Shown here piece by piece: positions 22,299-31,697 of a stretch of DNA of 64,000 nucleotides; the first letter of the stretch is position 1, and each line of letters begins with the position of its first letter. The stretch comes from Alphaproteobacteria bacterium SO-S41. GTDB lineage: Bacteria > Pseudomonadota > Alphaproteobacteria > Micropepsales > Micropepsaceae. Location of the stretch: positions 3,224,001 through 3,288,000 of the forward strand of contig AP024629.1 of NCBI GenBank assembly GCA_019670725.1, given 5' to 3'. A program made the position numbers and the translations under genes. Under the pieces are notes generated by a model. That model saw nothing but the letters and a program-made list of their open reading frames with translations, ran no database searches and had not been told where the DNA came from.

Positions 22299-25025
22299 TT
22301 AGAAGCGCGTCTTCAGCGTGACGCCCAGCGTGCGCGGTTCGGCGAGGAAGCCGCCGATCTGGCTGAACGTCGCCGGCGTGCGGTTGAACGCGGTCGGCGC
22401 ATCGCCGGCGAGCGGCGCGTCGAACGAGATCTGGTAGTAGCGCTCGTCGAACACGTTCTGCGCCCACAGTTCGATCGTGAACATGTCGTCCTCGGTCGAG
22501 AGGCCAAGGCGCAGATTGGCGACCGTGTAGGCCTCCTGCGTCTTCGCCGGATCTAGGTTCGAGCCCGTGCGCTGGTCGTTGACGTGGCGCGCATCCATGT
22601 GGATGAGGCCGTTCCACGCCCCGCCGAACACCGGGAACTCGTAGGTGAAGCCGCCGGTCAGCGTCCAGGTCGGGGCGCTGGTCAGGTTCTCACCGGGCAG
22701 GAAGACGAGGTTCGGGTTCTCGTACACGAAGCTGCCGGGCGTGTTGTAGTCGCCCAGGTTCTTGCCGTAGCGGGTGTTGTTGTAGGCCAGACCGCCGGTG
22801 AACGAGAGGCCCTCGATATCCGTGAACCAGTTGAGGTCCAGTTCGACGCCGTCGGCGAGGACTTCAGGCACCGAGGTCACGACGAACGAGATGCCCGTGA
22901 ACGTGTTCAGCTGATAGTCGGTGAACTTCTGGTGATAGATCGCCAGGTTCGCCGTCAGCTTGCCGTCCATGAAGCTCGTCTTGGCGCCGATTTCGAAGGC
23001 ATCCACGAATTCGGGCTTGAACGACAGGTCCGGCGCCACGACCGTGGTGGGGTTGGCGCAGGTATAGGGCCGGGCAGGCGAGACGATATTGCCCAGCAGG
23101 TCGCGCTGCGCCGGCGAACCGTCGCTGCCATCGGGGCAGCGCACGATCGACGAACCCGCAAACGTGCCGTTGTCGACGCTGAAGTAACGGTCGAGGTTGA
23201 ACCCGCCCGCCTTGTAGCCGCGCGAATAGGTGGCGTAGGCGTTGAAGTTCTGCGCAAACTCGTAGGACAGCGTGATGACGCCCGAGAACTCGTTCTCGGT
23301 CTTCGACTGCTGCAGCGGCGCCGAGGCGGTCAGCTTGTCCAGTGCGGTCCGCGTCCAGGGCAAGCAGTAGACCGCCGCACCCGGACCGGCGCCGAAATTC
23401 GACGTGCCGTTCGGGTTGAGGCCGAAAATGCCTTCCTCATACGCGCAACCCGCATTGGAGTTGGTGCGATAGGTCGCCGAAACGTCCTTCGTTTCGGACG
23501 TGTAGCGCAGACCCAGCGTGAGCTTCAGCGCATCGGTGATCGTGATGGTGTTGTGCGTGAAGATCGCGATGCTTTCGGCGTCCTGGCTGTAATAGTCGTG
23601 GAGACCGGTGCCCAGCGCATGCGTGTTGACGTTGCCGTAGAGCGCCGCATAGGTCGGCGAGCCCGGCCGCACCAGCGGCACCGCACCCAGCGTGGTGCGC
23701 GTCTGCGTCGGGCTGGCGCCGAGACGATAGAGCGAGATGAACGCTTCGGTGTTCGACCCGTTCAGCGTGCTCGTTTCGCGGTCCAGCGTTTCGTTCGAAT
23801 AGAACGCGCCGACCAGCCAGTCGATGCCGCCATCGCTGCCGGCGAGGCGGAACTCCTGGGTGAAGGTCTTGAAGTGCTGGAAGCCGACGCTGGGGTCGGT
23901 CCACAGATAGTCCGCCGCCGTGTAGTCGGCGTCGGAACCGCCGGCGAGCTTCCAGTCGCGATAGCCGGTGACCGAGGTTAGCGAGCCCCAGCCGAGTTCG
24001 GCGGTGAGTTCGACCGAACCGCCGAACTCGTCCACGATCTGCGGATGCTCGCGGTTGGCGTAACCGACCTGGTCCTCGACGGTGTTGGTCGTCGCGGTGC
24101 CGGGATAGCCGAGGATCTGCTGGATAACCTGCGCCACGGTGCCGCCACCGGCCCGGCCGAACGAGCCGGGGCGCACGACCGCCGCGTAGCAGCACTCGTC
24201 GTCCTTGTGCGCGCCGTCGACAATGAAGCGCAGCGAGACGGTGTCGGACGGCTTCCACAGCAACTGGCCGCGGAGGTTCCAATCGTCCTTCTTGTTGCCG
24301 TCGCGCACCGACGGCCCGGGACCCGACAGGATGTCCATGTAGCCGTCGCGCTTGCGATACGAGCCGAACAGACGGAAGCCCGCCTCGTCCTTGACGATCG
24401 GGGCTGTGATGCCGCCGGTCAGGTAGAAGCCCTTGAACGATTCATACGTCGCCGTCGCGGTGGCGATCGTCTCGTCCAGCGAGGGTTCGCGGGTGATGAC
24501 GCTGATGAGGCCGGCCGAGGTGTTGCGACCGAACAGCGTGCCCTGCGGGCCGCGCAGCACTTCGACGCGCTTGATGTCGCCGAGGTCGCCGAAGGCGGTC
24601 GAGTTGCGGCTGCGATAGACGCCGTCGATGAAGATGCCGACCGCCGATTCGAGGCCCGGGTTCGACCCCTGTGTGCCGACGCCGCGGATACGCGCGGTGA
24701 CCGAGCCCGACGATTCCGACTGCGGGAAGGAGAGCGAGGGCACCACGGCCGTCAGGCTCTGCGTATCGCGGATGCCGGCGTTCTCGATGGTCTTTTCCGG
24801 AATCGCGGTGATGGCGATCGAGGTTTTCTGGATGTTCGTCGCACGGCGCGTTGCCGTGACGGTAAGCTCTTCCTCGGCTTCACCCGTCTCCTGGACCGAC
24901 GTCGTGGTTGTAGTTTCGGTCGCTGGTGTTGCCGGATCAGCCGGCGTTTGCGCTGCCGCATACGGCAGGACAGACAGACACGCACCTGCAAGCAGCAGCT
25001 GCGTCAGACGTACTGACACACTCAT
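22299..25025 (-). CDS. TonB-dependent outer-membrane receptor
   Basis: A 908-residue protein with a signal peptide ending at AAAQ (about residue 25) and a Thr/Pro/Glu-rich linker. A TonB-box-like start (EEELTVTATRR, about 50-60) and a plug domain follow, with IRGVGTQGSNPGLES and the segment GVYRSRNSTAFGDLGDIKRVEVLRGPQGTLFGRN. A large 22-strand barrel ends in TLKTRF. It belongs to the big sphingomonad/caulobacter receptor group. These import siderophores, glycans, cobalamin or aromatic ligands; the ligand is not readable. AAGGGG precedes the ATG at 25025. No cognate inner-membrane transporter lies nearby. Confidence 0.93.
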   Translation of the reverse strand: MSVSVRLTQLLLAGACLSVLPYAAAQTPADPATPATETTTTTSVQETGEAEEELTVTATRRATNIQKTSIAITAIPEKTIENAGIRDTQSLTAVVPSLSFPQSESSGSVTARIRGVGTQGSNPGLESAVGIFIDGVYRSRNSTAFGDLGDIKRVEVLRGPQGTLFGRNTSAGLISVITREPSLDETIATATATYESFKGFYLTGGITAPIVKDEAGFRLFGSYRKRDGYMDILSGPGPSVRDGNKKDDWNLRGQLLWKPSDTVSLRFIVDGAHKDDECCYAAVVRPGSFGRAGGGTVAQVIQQILGYPGTATTNTVEDQVGYANREHPQIVDEFGGSVELTAELGWGSLTSVTGYRDWKLAGGSDADYTAADYLWTDPSVGFQHFKTFTQEFRLAGSDGGIDWLVGAFYSNETLDRETSTLNGSNTEAFISLYRLGASPTQTRTTLGAVPLVRPGSPTYAALYGNVNTHALGTGLHDYYSQDAESIAIFTHNTITITDALKLTLGLRYTSETKDVSATYRTNSNAGCAYEEGIFGLNPNGTSNFGAGPGAAVYCLPWTRTALDKLTASAPLQQSKTENEFSGVITLSYEFAQNFNAYATYSRGYKAGGFNLDRYFSVDNGTFAGSSIVRCPDGSDGSPAQRDLLGNIVSPARPYTCANPTTVVAPDLSFKPEFVDAFEIGAKTSFMDGKLTANLAIYHQKFTDYQLNTFTGISFVVTSVPEVLADGVELDLNWFTDIEGLSFTGGLAYNNTRYGKNLGDYNTPGSFVYENPNLVFLPGENLTSAPTWTLTGGFTYEFPVFGGAWNGLIHMDARHVNDQRTGSNLDPAKTQEAYTVANLRLGLSTEDDMFTIELWAQNVFDERYYQISFDAPLAGDAPTAFNRTPATFSQIGGFLAEPRTLGVTLKTRF

Positions 25026-25138
25026 GGCGTAAGCCCCTTGGTTCTTAGCTCGTTGAGAATCCGCAACTCTACGGTTGCGTTCATGGCTAGATACCGATGG
25101 GCCAAGTGGTGGGGGAAATTCCCCTCTCGTCAACCTTC

Positions 25139-26083
25139 CTAAATCGAATTGGACTCAGTTTTCGAAAGAATGTGTCGCAAAGACACAGGATCGTCCGTGC
25201 AGATTGCACTGCACCCAAGGGACACCAGCGCTGGACCTGCGGCGGGCGGCACCGTCCAGGCGGCCACACTCAACCCAAGATTGGTGATGTGAGAGGCGGC
25301 GGATTCCGTTACGTCAGGATAGTACGGAAACCAGCCATCTGCCCCGCTTGCCCTAACGGCATCCTGAAGCGATGAAAAGTCCTTCGCGGCGAAGCCGGCT
25401 TCCCACGGCGCGCCGGCTGCAACCACGGCGCGCAGGGCCGCGAGCTCGTCCGGCGGGGGCGGACCGTGCTCCGCCGGCGGTGTGCCGGGCGCGAACCAGG
25501 ACTGCGGCAAAGTGGTCGCGAGGGTGCGAATCTCCGGTGCGCGCTGCTTGATCCGCACCAGCGTGCGCCAATCGAACGAGATGAAGACCGTGCGATTCTC
25601 GAATCCCGCCGCACGCACCACCGCCAGCGCCGCATCGGCCAGTGCAACGGGATCGGCGCCGCGCTCGGGCCGCATCAGGTCGGTCTTCAGCTCGATCCAC
25701 AGTTTGAACGTCGCGCTGCGCGCTTTCGCGAGCGCGATGACGTCGGCGAGCAGCGGAATGTGCTCGCCGTCGGCTGCTTCCTGACGCGGATGGCGCGCCG
25801 CATAGGACGAGCCCGGCTTCAACCGCCCGACGTCATAGGCGAGCAGTTCCGAGAAACTCAGATCCTTGATCAGCGGCCTGACCTCGCTCAGCCACTGGCC
25901 GTTGCGACGGACGATCTCACGCTTCAGCGCCTCGTCGTGGAACACCACGACATCGCCGTCGCGCGTCAGATGCACGTCCAGCTCCGCGCCGTCGGCGCCG
26001 CAGGCGATGGCGCCGGCAAAGGCCGCCATCGTGTTCTCGGGCCACAGATCGGCGCCGCCGCGATGGGCGATGATCTCGGTCAT
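25139..26083 (-). CDS. glycerophosphodiester phosphodiesterase
   Basis: A 314-residue GDPD-fold TIM-barrel enzyme. The catalytic region is clear: IIAHRGGADLWPENT (residues about 4-18) with the HR pair, AELDVHLTRDGDVVVFHDEAL with the metal-binding Glu/Asp and the second catalytic His. It hydrolyses glycerophosphodiesters to sn-glycerol-3-phosphate and an alcohol. There is no signal peptide, so it is probably cytosolic. The ATG at 26083 overlaps the GNAT stop codon as ATGA, indicating translational coupling. It is the last gene of a four-gene operon. Confidence 0.92.
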   Translation of the reverse strand: MTEIIAHRGGADLWPENTMAAFAGAIACGADGAELDVHLTRDGDVVVFHDEALKREIVRRNGQWLSEVRPLIKDLSFSELLAYDVGRLKPGSSYAARHPRQEAADGEHIPLLADVIALAKARSATFKLWIELKTDLMRPERGADPVALADAALAVVRAAGFENRTVFISFDWRTLVRIKQRAPEIRTLATTLPQSWFAPGTPPAEHGPPPPDELAALRAVVAAGAPWEAGFAAKDFSSLQDAVRASGADGWFPYYPDVTESAASHITNLGLSVAAWTVPPAAGPALVSLGCSAICTDDPVSLRHILSKTESNSI

Positions 26084-26547
26084 GCGATGTCGCACTCCAT
26101 GATGATAGAATCGTACGCGTCTTTTTCTTCGCGCACCTCGCGCCAGCCGAGCGCGGCGTAAAAGGCGCGCGCCTTGGCGTTGGGGCGCAGGACATCCAGC
26201 CAGGCCTTGTCCGCGCCGCGCGCCTTGATCTCGGCCAGCGCCGCCGTATTCAGCGCCCGCCCGACACCCCGGCGCTGCGCCAGCGGATCGACATAGAGGT
26301 GCCAGAGATAATTGACGGTTTCACGATCCTCCGCCGCGCCCAGCGAATAAAATCCGGCGATGACCCCATCCAGCACGGCGACGCGAAACGCCTGCCAGCG
26401 CTTCGCCCACGCCCGCGCCAACATGGCCGGCGCATCGGCGACCTCCGCCGCGTCCAGCACGCCGTCATAGGCATCCAGCCAGCTGCGTAGCGCGGGGCCG
26501 AGAAACGCCTCGCGCTCGTCCGCCCGCACGGGACGAACGACGATCAT
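26080..26547 (-). CDS. GNAT-family N-acetyltransferase
   Basis: A 155-residue acetyltransferase. The acetyl-CoA-binding segment is LYVDPLAQRRGVGRALNTAAL (about 87-107, the R-x2-G-x-G/A loop), followed by WLDVLRPNAKARAFYAALGW, the typical motif B with N and FY. The substrate is unknown. It overlaps both neighbours by ATGA, downstream of DUF1499 and upstream of the glycerophosphodiesterase, so all three are probably translated from one message. Confidence 0.88.
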   Translation of the reverse strand: MIVVRPVRADEREAFLGPALRSWLDAYDGVLDAAEVADAPAMLARAWAKRWQAFRVAVLDGVIAGFYSLGAAEDRETVNYLWHLYVDPLAQRRGVGRALNTAALAEIKARGADKAWLDVLRPNAKARAFYAALGWREVREEKDAYDSIIMECDIA

Positions 26548-27269
26548 TTCATCGCAGCGATGAACGCCGTGATCCGTTCCGCGTTAGAGCCGAGATCGCT
26601 CATGTCGGCCCGCGCCGCCGAGCGCATGTCCAGCCGCGCGCCCGTACCGTCCGGCACGATGCGGATAACGACATCGTCCTTGAAACCGAACCAGGGCGAC
26701 ACGGCAGTCGCCTCGATGCGGCCTTGCTCGCTCTCCTTGGCGGCGATCTGCCAGCCTTGCTTGCCCGCTTCGACCAGCGCCCGCGCGAACAGCGCTTCGG
26801 GCGTCAGCGGGCTCACCAGCGGCGCGATGGCGGGATAGCCCGCCTTCTGCTTTGCCGCATTGGCCGGATCGTAGTCGGCGCCCGCCGCGAAGTTCTTGCG
26901 CTCGTTCGCCAGCGCGACGAAGGCCGGCGGATCGGCGGTGTCGGTGGAGATGTCGTGAATGGCCGGCAGCGTCTGTTCCTTGTTGTGCATCGACCACGGC
27001 ACATAGGCGACGCCGCCGCCGATCGCGATCGCCAAGAACGCCGAGAAGACGCCGCCGCCCTTCTGCCTGACGAGCGCCAGCAGGATCGCCAGCACGCCCA
27101 GCGTCGCCGCGCCGGCCGCGGCATAGAAGCCGTATTCCAGCAGCATCCGCGCCGTCGGGAACGGCCACGCCCCGTATTTGTGCCCGATCCCCGCGACGCC
27201 GATGGCGCCGCCGGCGATCAGGCCGATGAGAATGCCAAGCCCTGCGAGAAACTTCTGAAACCCGGTCAT
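26544..27269 (-). CDS. DUF1499 membrane protein
   Basis: A 241-residue protein with three N-terminal membrane helices (about 8-28, 45-65, 75-95). A soluble DUF1499 domain follows, starting at IHDISTDTADPPAF (about 122-135) and containing SPWFGFKDDVVIRI. The combination is common in alphaproteobacteria; the function is unknown. I chose the ATG at 27269; an upstream start at 27329 would overlap the ligase gene and add Arg-rich residues. It is coupled to the following GNAT gene by ATGA and lies 22 bp after the acyl-CoA ligase. Confidence 0.85.
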   Translation of the reverse strand: MTGFQKFLAGLGILIGLIAGGAIGVAGIGHKYGAWPFPTARMLLEYGFYAAAGAATLGVLAILLALVRQKGGGVFSAFLAIAIGGGVAYVPWSMHNKEQTLPAIHDISTDTADPPAFVALANERKNFAAGADYDPANAAKQKAGYPAIAPLVSPLTPEALFARALVEAGKQGWQIAAKESEQGRIEATAVSPWFGFKDDVVIRIVPDGTGARLDMRSAARADMSDLGSNAERITAFIAAMK

Positions 27270-27291
27270 CGCGTCCCGCTTGTCGACATGA

Positions 27292-28941
27292 TTATTCCGC
27301 CGCCGCGCTGCCCGCCGTCGGCAGGACATGGCCCTTGAACGTCTCGCGCAGGGTCAGCTTCTGGATCTTGCCCGTCGCGCCCACCGGCACCGCCTCCACG
27401 AAGGCGACATCGTCGGGCATCCACCACTTCGCGATCTTGCCTTCCAGGAATTTCAGCAGATCCTCCTTCGAAGCGTCCGCGCCCGGCTTCAGCTGCACGA
27501 TCAGCAGCGGCCGCTCGTCCCACTTGGGATGGGCCACGCCGATCACCGCGGCGATCGCGACAGCGGGGTGGCCGACCGCGATGTTCTCGATGTCGATCGA
27601 CGAGATCCACTCACCGCCCGACTTGATCACGTCCTTCGAACGGTCGGTGATCTGCATATAGCCGTCGGCGTCCAGCATCGCGACGTCGCCGGTGTCGAAG
27701 AAGCCGTCGGCGTCCAGGATATTGCCGCCCTCGCCCTTGAAATAGCCGCTCGACACCGCCGGCCCGCGGACGACGAGATGGCCGAAGGTCTTGCCGTCGC
27801 GCGGCAGTTCGGCGCCCTCGTCGTCCGTGATCTTCATCTCGACGCTGAACAGCGGCCGGCCCTGCTTCGACTTGATCTTGAGCTGCTCGGCGAAGGGCAG
27901 CTTGCGGTCCTTCGCTAGCAGCGAACCCAGCGTCCCCACCGGCGACATCTCGGTCATGCCCCAGGCATGCATCACCTCGACGCCGTAATTCACCTCGAAC
28001 TTCTCGATCATCGAGGGCGGACAGGCCGAACCGCCGATTGCCACGCGCTTCAGCGTCGAGAGCTTCAGATTGTTCGCTTCCATGTGCTGCAACAACATCA
28101 GCCACACGGTCGGCACCGCCGCCGACATGGTGATCTGCTCGTCCTCCAGCAGATTGTAGACGGACTCGCCGTCCAGCTTGGCGCCGGGCATCACCATTTT
28201 CGCGCCGGTCATCGGCGCGGAGAACGACAGCGACCATGCATTGGCGTGGAACATCGGCACGATGGGCAGCACGGTGTCGGCGTTCGACAGGCCAAACCCG
28301 TCGGCACTCAGGATCGCCATCGCGTGAATGACATTCGAGCGATGGGAATAGAGCACGCCTTTGGGATTGCCCGTCGTGCCCGACGTGTAGCAGAGGCCGC
28401 AGGCATCCTTCTCGTCCAACTCCACCCACGCAAAATCGGCGTCTGCTTCCTTCAGCAGCTCCTCATAGGCGATGGCGTTTTTCAGGCTCGTCGCCGGCAT
28501 GTGCGCCGCATCGGTCAGCACCACATAGGTCTCGACCGTCGACAGTTGCGCCTGCAGCTTCTCCAGGATCGGGATGAAGGTCAGGTCGACGAAGATCATC
28601 CGGTCTTCGGCGTGGTTGACGATGTAGACGAGCTGCTCGGGGAAGAGCCGCGGGTTCAGCGTGTGATAGACGCCGCCCGCCCCGGTGATGCCGTACCAGC
28701 TCTCCAGATGCCGCTCGGAATTCCACGCCAGCGTCGCGACCCGGTCGGCCGGCTTGATGCCGCGCTTGGCCAGAACCTTGGCCAGCGTCTTCGAGCGCTG
28801 ATGGATGGTCGCCCAGTTGGTCCGCCGGATCGGCCCCTCGATGCCGCGCGTCACGATCTCGCGCGTCGCGGCATAGGTCGCCGCATGGTCCAGCACCTTG
28901 TGAACCAGCAACGGCCAGTCCTGCATCAATCCCAACATCAT
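27292..28941 (-). CDS. medium/long-chain acyl-CoA ligase (AlkK/FadD3-like)
   Basis: A 549-residue AMP-forming acyl-CoA ligase. Motifs: CGLCYTSGTTGNPKGVLYSHRS (P-loop, about 183-204 within the family core), HAWGMTEMSPVG (about 329-340), DTGDVAMLDADGYMQITDRSKDVIKSGGEWIS, and GATGKIQKLTLR with the C-terminal catalytic Lys. It resembles the AlkK-type ligases that activate medium-chain fatty acids. It is first in the operon with DUF1499, GNAT and glycerophosphodiesterase genes, suggesting lipid turnover. GGGGTGG lies just upstream of the ATG pair. Confidence 0.92.
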   Translation of the reverse strand: MMLGLMQDWPLLVHKVLDHAATYAATREIVTRGIEGPIRRTNWATIHQRSKTLAKVLAKRGIKPADRVATLAWNSERHLESWYGITGAGGVYHTLNPRLFPEQLVYIVNHAEDRMIFVDLTFIPILEKLQAQLSTVETYVVLTDAAHMPATSLKNAIAYEELLKEADADFAWVELDEKDACGLCYTSGTTGNPKGVLYSHRSNVIHAMAILSADGFGLSNADTVLPIVPMFHANAWSLSFSAPMTGAKMVMPGAKLDGESVYNLLEDEQITMSAAVPTVWLMLLQHMEANNLKLSTLKRVAIGGSACPPSMIEKFEVNYGVEVMHAWGMTEMSPVGTLGSLLAKDRKLPFAEQLKIKSKQGRPLFSVEMKITDDEGAELPRDGKTFGHLVVRGPAVSSGYFKGEGGNILDADGFFDTGDVAMLDADGYMQITDRSKDVIKSGGEWISSIDIENIAVGHPAVAIAAVIGVAHPKWDERPLLIVQLKPGADASKEDLLKFLEGKIAKWWMPDDVAFVEAVPVGATGKIQKLTLRETFKGHVLPTAGSAAAE

Positions 28942-29036
28942 CCACCCCAGGTAAGCACGCTTAGTTGCGCGCCAACCTAAGGGCAGAGGGACCGGTCGTC
29001 CAGAATTGAGGGCTTCGCGAATAGCGCCCTAATCCC

Positions 29037-29100
29037 GTCACCCCGGGCGAGGCCGCCGGAGGCGTCCGAGACCCGGGACCCAGGGGCGGCAAGCACCGTG
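29037..29100. repeat. family A palindromic element, half copy
   Basis: GTCACCCCGGGCGAGGCCG...GACCCGGGACCCAGGGGCGGCAAGCACCGTGG matches the left half of the family A element (compare 54911 and 35182). The expected right half ending CCGGGATGAC is missing, so the copy is truncated around 29100. It lies in the 307-bp gap 28942-29248 between two leftward genes; the rest of that gap holds the family B element at 29138 and no gene. Confidence 0.8.
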
Positions 29101-29137
29101 GCTAGAGCATGACGCTAGTTTTCTGAATTACCCAGCC

Positions 29138-29216
29138 TGTCATGCCCGCGCAGGCGGGCATCCACGGCCCGAGCGTTGTGTCTAACACTTGGATTCCCGC
29201 CTGCGCGGGAATGACA
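29138..29216. repeat. MITE-like family B palindrome pair (dRS3-like core)
   Basis: Two hairpins face each other. TGTCATGCCCGCGCAGGCGG at the left is mirrored by CCGCCTGCGCGGGAATGACA at the right, giving terminal inverted repeats of about 26 bp with two mismatches around a 27-bp unique centre. Each arm is itself a hairpin with a GCAG/CTGC loop. The right arm reads ATTCCC-N8-GGGAAT, the formula of the neisserial dRS3 repeat. No coding capacity. Half-elements of the same type occur at 19364 and 45895. Confidence 0.8.
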
Positions 29217-29248
29217 AGGTGAGTAAAGCAAGGACGCAGCGCGATACG

Positions 29249-31693
29249 TCAGAACCGCCGCAGCAACCGGTCCAGGTAGTTCAGCTCTTCCTGCGGCCGC
29301 TCCACTTCGCCCGAACGCTTGCGCAGCTCGTTCAGGATTTCGCGCGCACGCTGGGTCTCGCGTTCGGTCGGCACCTTGACCGAGCCGTCCTCGATATCGC
29401 CGTTCGAGGCAGGCCGCCCAGCCGGGTCGCGGCCCGGACCGCGCCGGCCCATGCCGCGGCCGATGCGCATGCCGCCGTTCTTCTTCTGCTCGGCGGCCAG
29501 CGCCTGGCGCATCCCGTCGCGGGCGCTCTTCAGCTTGGCCAGCGCCTCGTCCTGATAGGCAAGCGCATCGCCGGTCTGCGACTGGCGCAGCGCGCCCTCC
29601 GCGCCTTCCATGGCGCTCTTGGCATCGCCCATATTGCCGGGCGCCTCGCCGCCTTCCTCGCCCATCTTCTCCTTCAGGCCGCCCAGCTCATCGCCGACAT
29701 CGCCCTGCTTCTCGGCAAGGTCGCCCTGCTTCTGGTCGCCCTCGCTCGGCTCCTCGCCGGGCGCCAACTGGTCCTTGCGGAAGGTGCGGTCGCGGAGCTG
29801 CTCCTGCTCGCGGATGATCTTGTTGAGCTCGTTCAGCCCCTCGGCCAGCTTCTTCTCTTTCTCCGAAGGCTGGGCGGGCGGCGCATCCATGCCCTCCATC
29901 ATGTTCTGGAGGTCGGAAAGCAACTGCTTGGCGGCTTCCTTGTCGCCCAGCTTGTTCAGCTCCTCGATCTTGTCGAGCATCGATTCCAGATCGCGCGCAT
30001 CGACCGTCTGGCCGTCGACCAGCGGGATCGATTCCGGCGCCGACTTCGCCATCGCCTGCATCATCTCGCGCATCGCCTGGCGCAGCTCGGCGGTCAGGCG
30101 GGCGATTTCCTCATCCGGCGCGCCTTCGTCGAGCGCCGCCTGCAATTCCTTCTGGAGCCGGCGCACTTCCTCGGCGGCCAGCGTCACGCCGCCGTCTTCC
30201 AGCGACAGCGCGATGTCCCACAGCAGCGCCTGTACGTCCGAGACATCGGCGTGATTGCGCGACTGCATCAGCCGCCAATAGGCCGAGCGGAGGCCGAGAT
30301 AGATCTGGCCCTTCATGTTGAACTTTTCGGGCGCCAGCGTGAACGCCTCCAGCGCCATCGCGACCTTGGGAATCGCGCCCGGACCGCGCGACAATTCCTT
30401 GCGCTGCTCGACGATCGCCTTGGCGAGCGGGTCCTTGAACACCCGTTCGGGCAGCGTGAAGCGCTGTTCGGCGCTGTAGCCGACCTGCCCCGTCGCATCG
30501 GTCGCGGTCAGCTGCACGACCACGTCGAGCCCCGCCCAGGGATGCGCGGTCAGGTCGTCGAACGCCGAACTCTTCAGCGTCTTGCCGTCGCCGCCGCTGA
30601 CGGGCAGCGGCATGGCGATGACGTCGCTGCCTTCCTCGGCGGTCGGATCGTCGCCTTCCATCGCCTCCGGCGCGAGGCGGATCTGCGCTTCGGCCGAGGC
30701 CACGCCGTAATCGTCGCCCGCCTTGAAGGGCACGCGCGTTGCTTTGCGCGAGGTCGCCGTGATGTCGCCGTCAAAGGCGATCGACGGCGCCGCATCGGGC
30801 AGGATGGTGATTTCCCAGTCGCCTGCCTTCCGGCCGCTCGCGAAGATGCGCAGCCGTTCGGAGGCGGTCATCTCGTATTCCGCGGTGAACGAGCCGCCGG
30901 ACGCGGCGCTCTCGGGCACCAGCTCCGTGCTCTCGCCGCCGTCCAGCGGAATGCGCTCGACCGACGGCGAGGTCGCGCCGTCCAGCCGCAGCGTCAGCTT
31001 CGAGCCCACCGGCACGGAAATCGTGCGATTGGGATCGAGCGGGATCGTGCCCTTCGACTGCGACAGGATCACCGGCGCGAGGCCGGTATAGGCCGGCGGC
31101 GTGATCCAGGCATCGAGCGCCACGCCCGGCGCGAGCACCGAGGTTTCGCTCTCCACCGCGAACGAGCCCGCGATCCGCTGCGGCGCATCGCTGCCCGCCA
31201 CCGCGAAGCCCGCGACCAGCGCCAGGAACACCGCGCCGCGCACCGCATAGGGATCGCGCAGCGGCAGATTGGGCTTCGGCCACACCGGCTCGAGCGAACC
31301 GTAAGCCGTGATCTGCTGCGCGATGTGCTTGCGCCACAGCGCTTCCGTCAGCGCATCACCCTGGCCCGACGCCAGCGCGTCCTCCGCTGCCGAGAGCGGC
31401 CGGTGCACCAGGCCGTTCGCCTCTTCCAGGCGGCGCAGACCGGCCGTGCGGCTCGGCCAGAAGACCGTGCGCCAATCCATCCAGAAGAAGGTGATCGCCG
31501 TGATCAGCAGCGCGCTCAGCGCGATGATGCGCGGTCCCGGCGGCAGCTCGGTCCACACATCGAACAGCGCGAGCGAGAGGCCCGCACCCAGAACCGTCAA
31601 CCCACGCCAGCTCGCCGCCCAGGCCCGCTCCCACCACAGCGACGCCCGGCTCGCGGCGATCAATCGCCGCGTGCGCTGCGCGTCGCGCGTCAT
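29249..31693 (-). CDS. TIGR02302 / DUF4175 membrane protein
   Basis: A protein of about 814 residues typical of alphaproteobacteria. Two N-terminal membrane spans (about 32-65) and a third (near residue 160) anchor it. A beta-rich periplasmic part follows (ITPPAYTG, ILPDAAPSI, FKAGDDYGVASAE). Then comes a long helical region with EEVRRLQKELQAALDEG and a low-complexity E/G/K-rich segment (EKQGDVGDELGGLKEKMGEEGG). The basic C-terminus ends YLDRLLRRF. Function is unknown. The ATG at 31693 lies 4 bp after the lysA stop. A GTG at 31726 with GGAG upstream would add 11 residues and overlap lysA; both are possible. Confidence 0.88.
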   Translation of the reverse strand: MTRDAQRTRRLIAASRASLWWERAWAASWRGLTVLGAGLSLALFDVWTELPPGPRIIALSALLITAITFFWMDWRTVFWPSRTAGLRRLEEANGLVHRPLSAAEDALASGQGDALTEALWRKHIAQQITAYGSLEPVWPKPNLPLRDPYAVRGAVFLALVAGFAVAGSDAPQRIAGSFAVESETSVLAPGVALDAWITPPAYTGLAPVILSQSKGTIPLDPNRTISVPVGSKLTLRLDGATSPSVERIPLDGGESTELVPESAASGGSFTAEYEMTASERLRIFASGRKAGDWEITILPDAAPSIAFDGDITATSRKATRVPFKAGDDYGVASAEAQIRLAPEAMEGDDPTAEEGSDVIAMPLPVSGGDGKTLKSSAFDDLTAHPWAGLDVVVQLTATDATGQVGYSAEQRFTLPERVFKDPLAKAIVEQRKELSRGPGAIPKVAMALEAFTLAPEKFNMKGQIYLGLRSAYWRLMQSRNHADVSDVQALLWDIALSLEDGGVTLAAEEVRRLQKELQAALDEGAPDEEIARLTAELRQAMREMMQAMAKSAPESIPLVDGQTVDARDLESMLDKIEELNKLGDKEAAKQLLSDLQNMMEGMDAPPAQPSEKEKKLAEGLNELNKIIREQEQLRDRTFRKDQLAPGEEPSEGDQKQGDLAEKQGDVGDELGGLKEKMGEEGGEAPGNMGDAKSAMEGAEGALRQSQTGDALAYQDEALAKLKSARDGMRQALAAEQKKNGGMRIGRGMGRRGPGRDPAGRPASNGDIEDGSVKVPTERETQRAREILNELRKRSGEVERPQEELNYLDRLLRRF

Positions 31694-31697
31694 GGTC

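Noticed and set aside
22189-22617. Upstream extension of the SMP-30-like reading frame
   Set aside because: It crosses a terminator hairpin and the 3' end of the TonB receptor gene. The ATG at 22188 gives a clean membrane anchor.
25026-25138. Possible cobalamin riboswitch before the TonB-dependent receptor
   Set aside because: Only about 110 bp separate the receptor start from the neighbouring stop codon, too short for the aptamer, and no B12-box-like sequence is visible. The GGGGAA-A-TTCCCC dyad there (25112-25124) has only a one-base loop and is not a convincing terminator.
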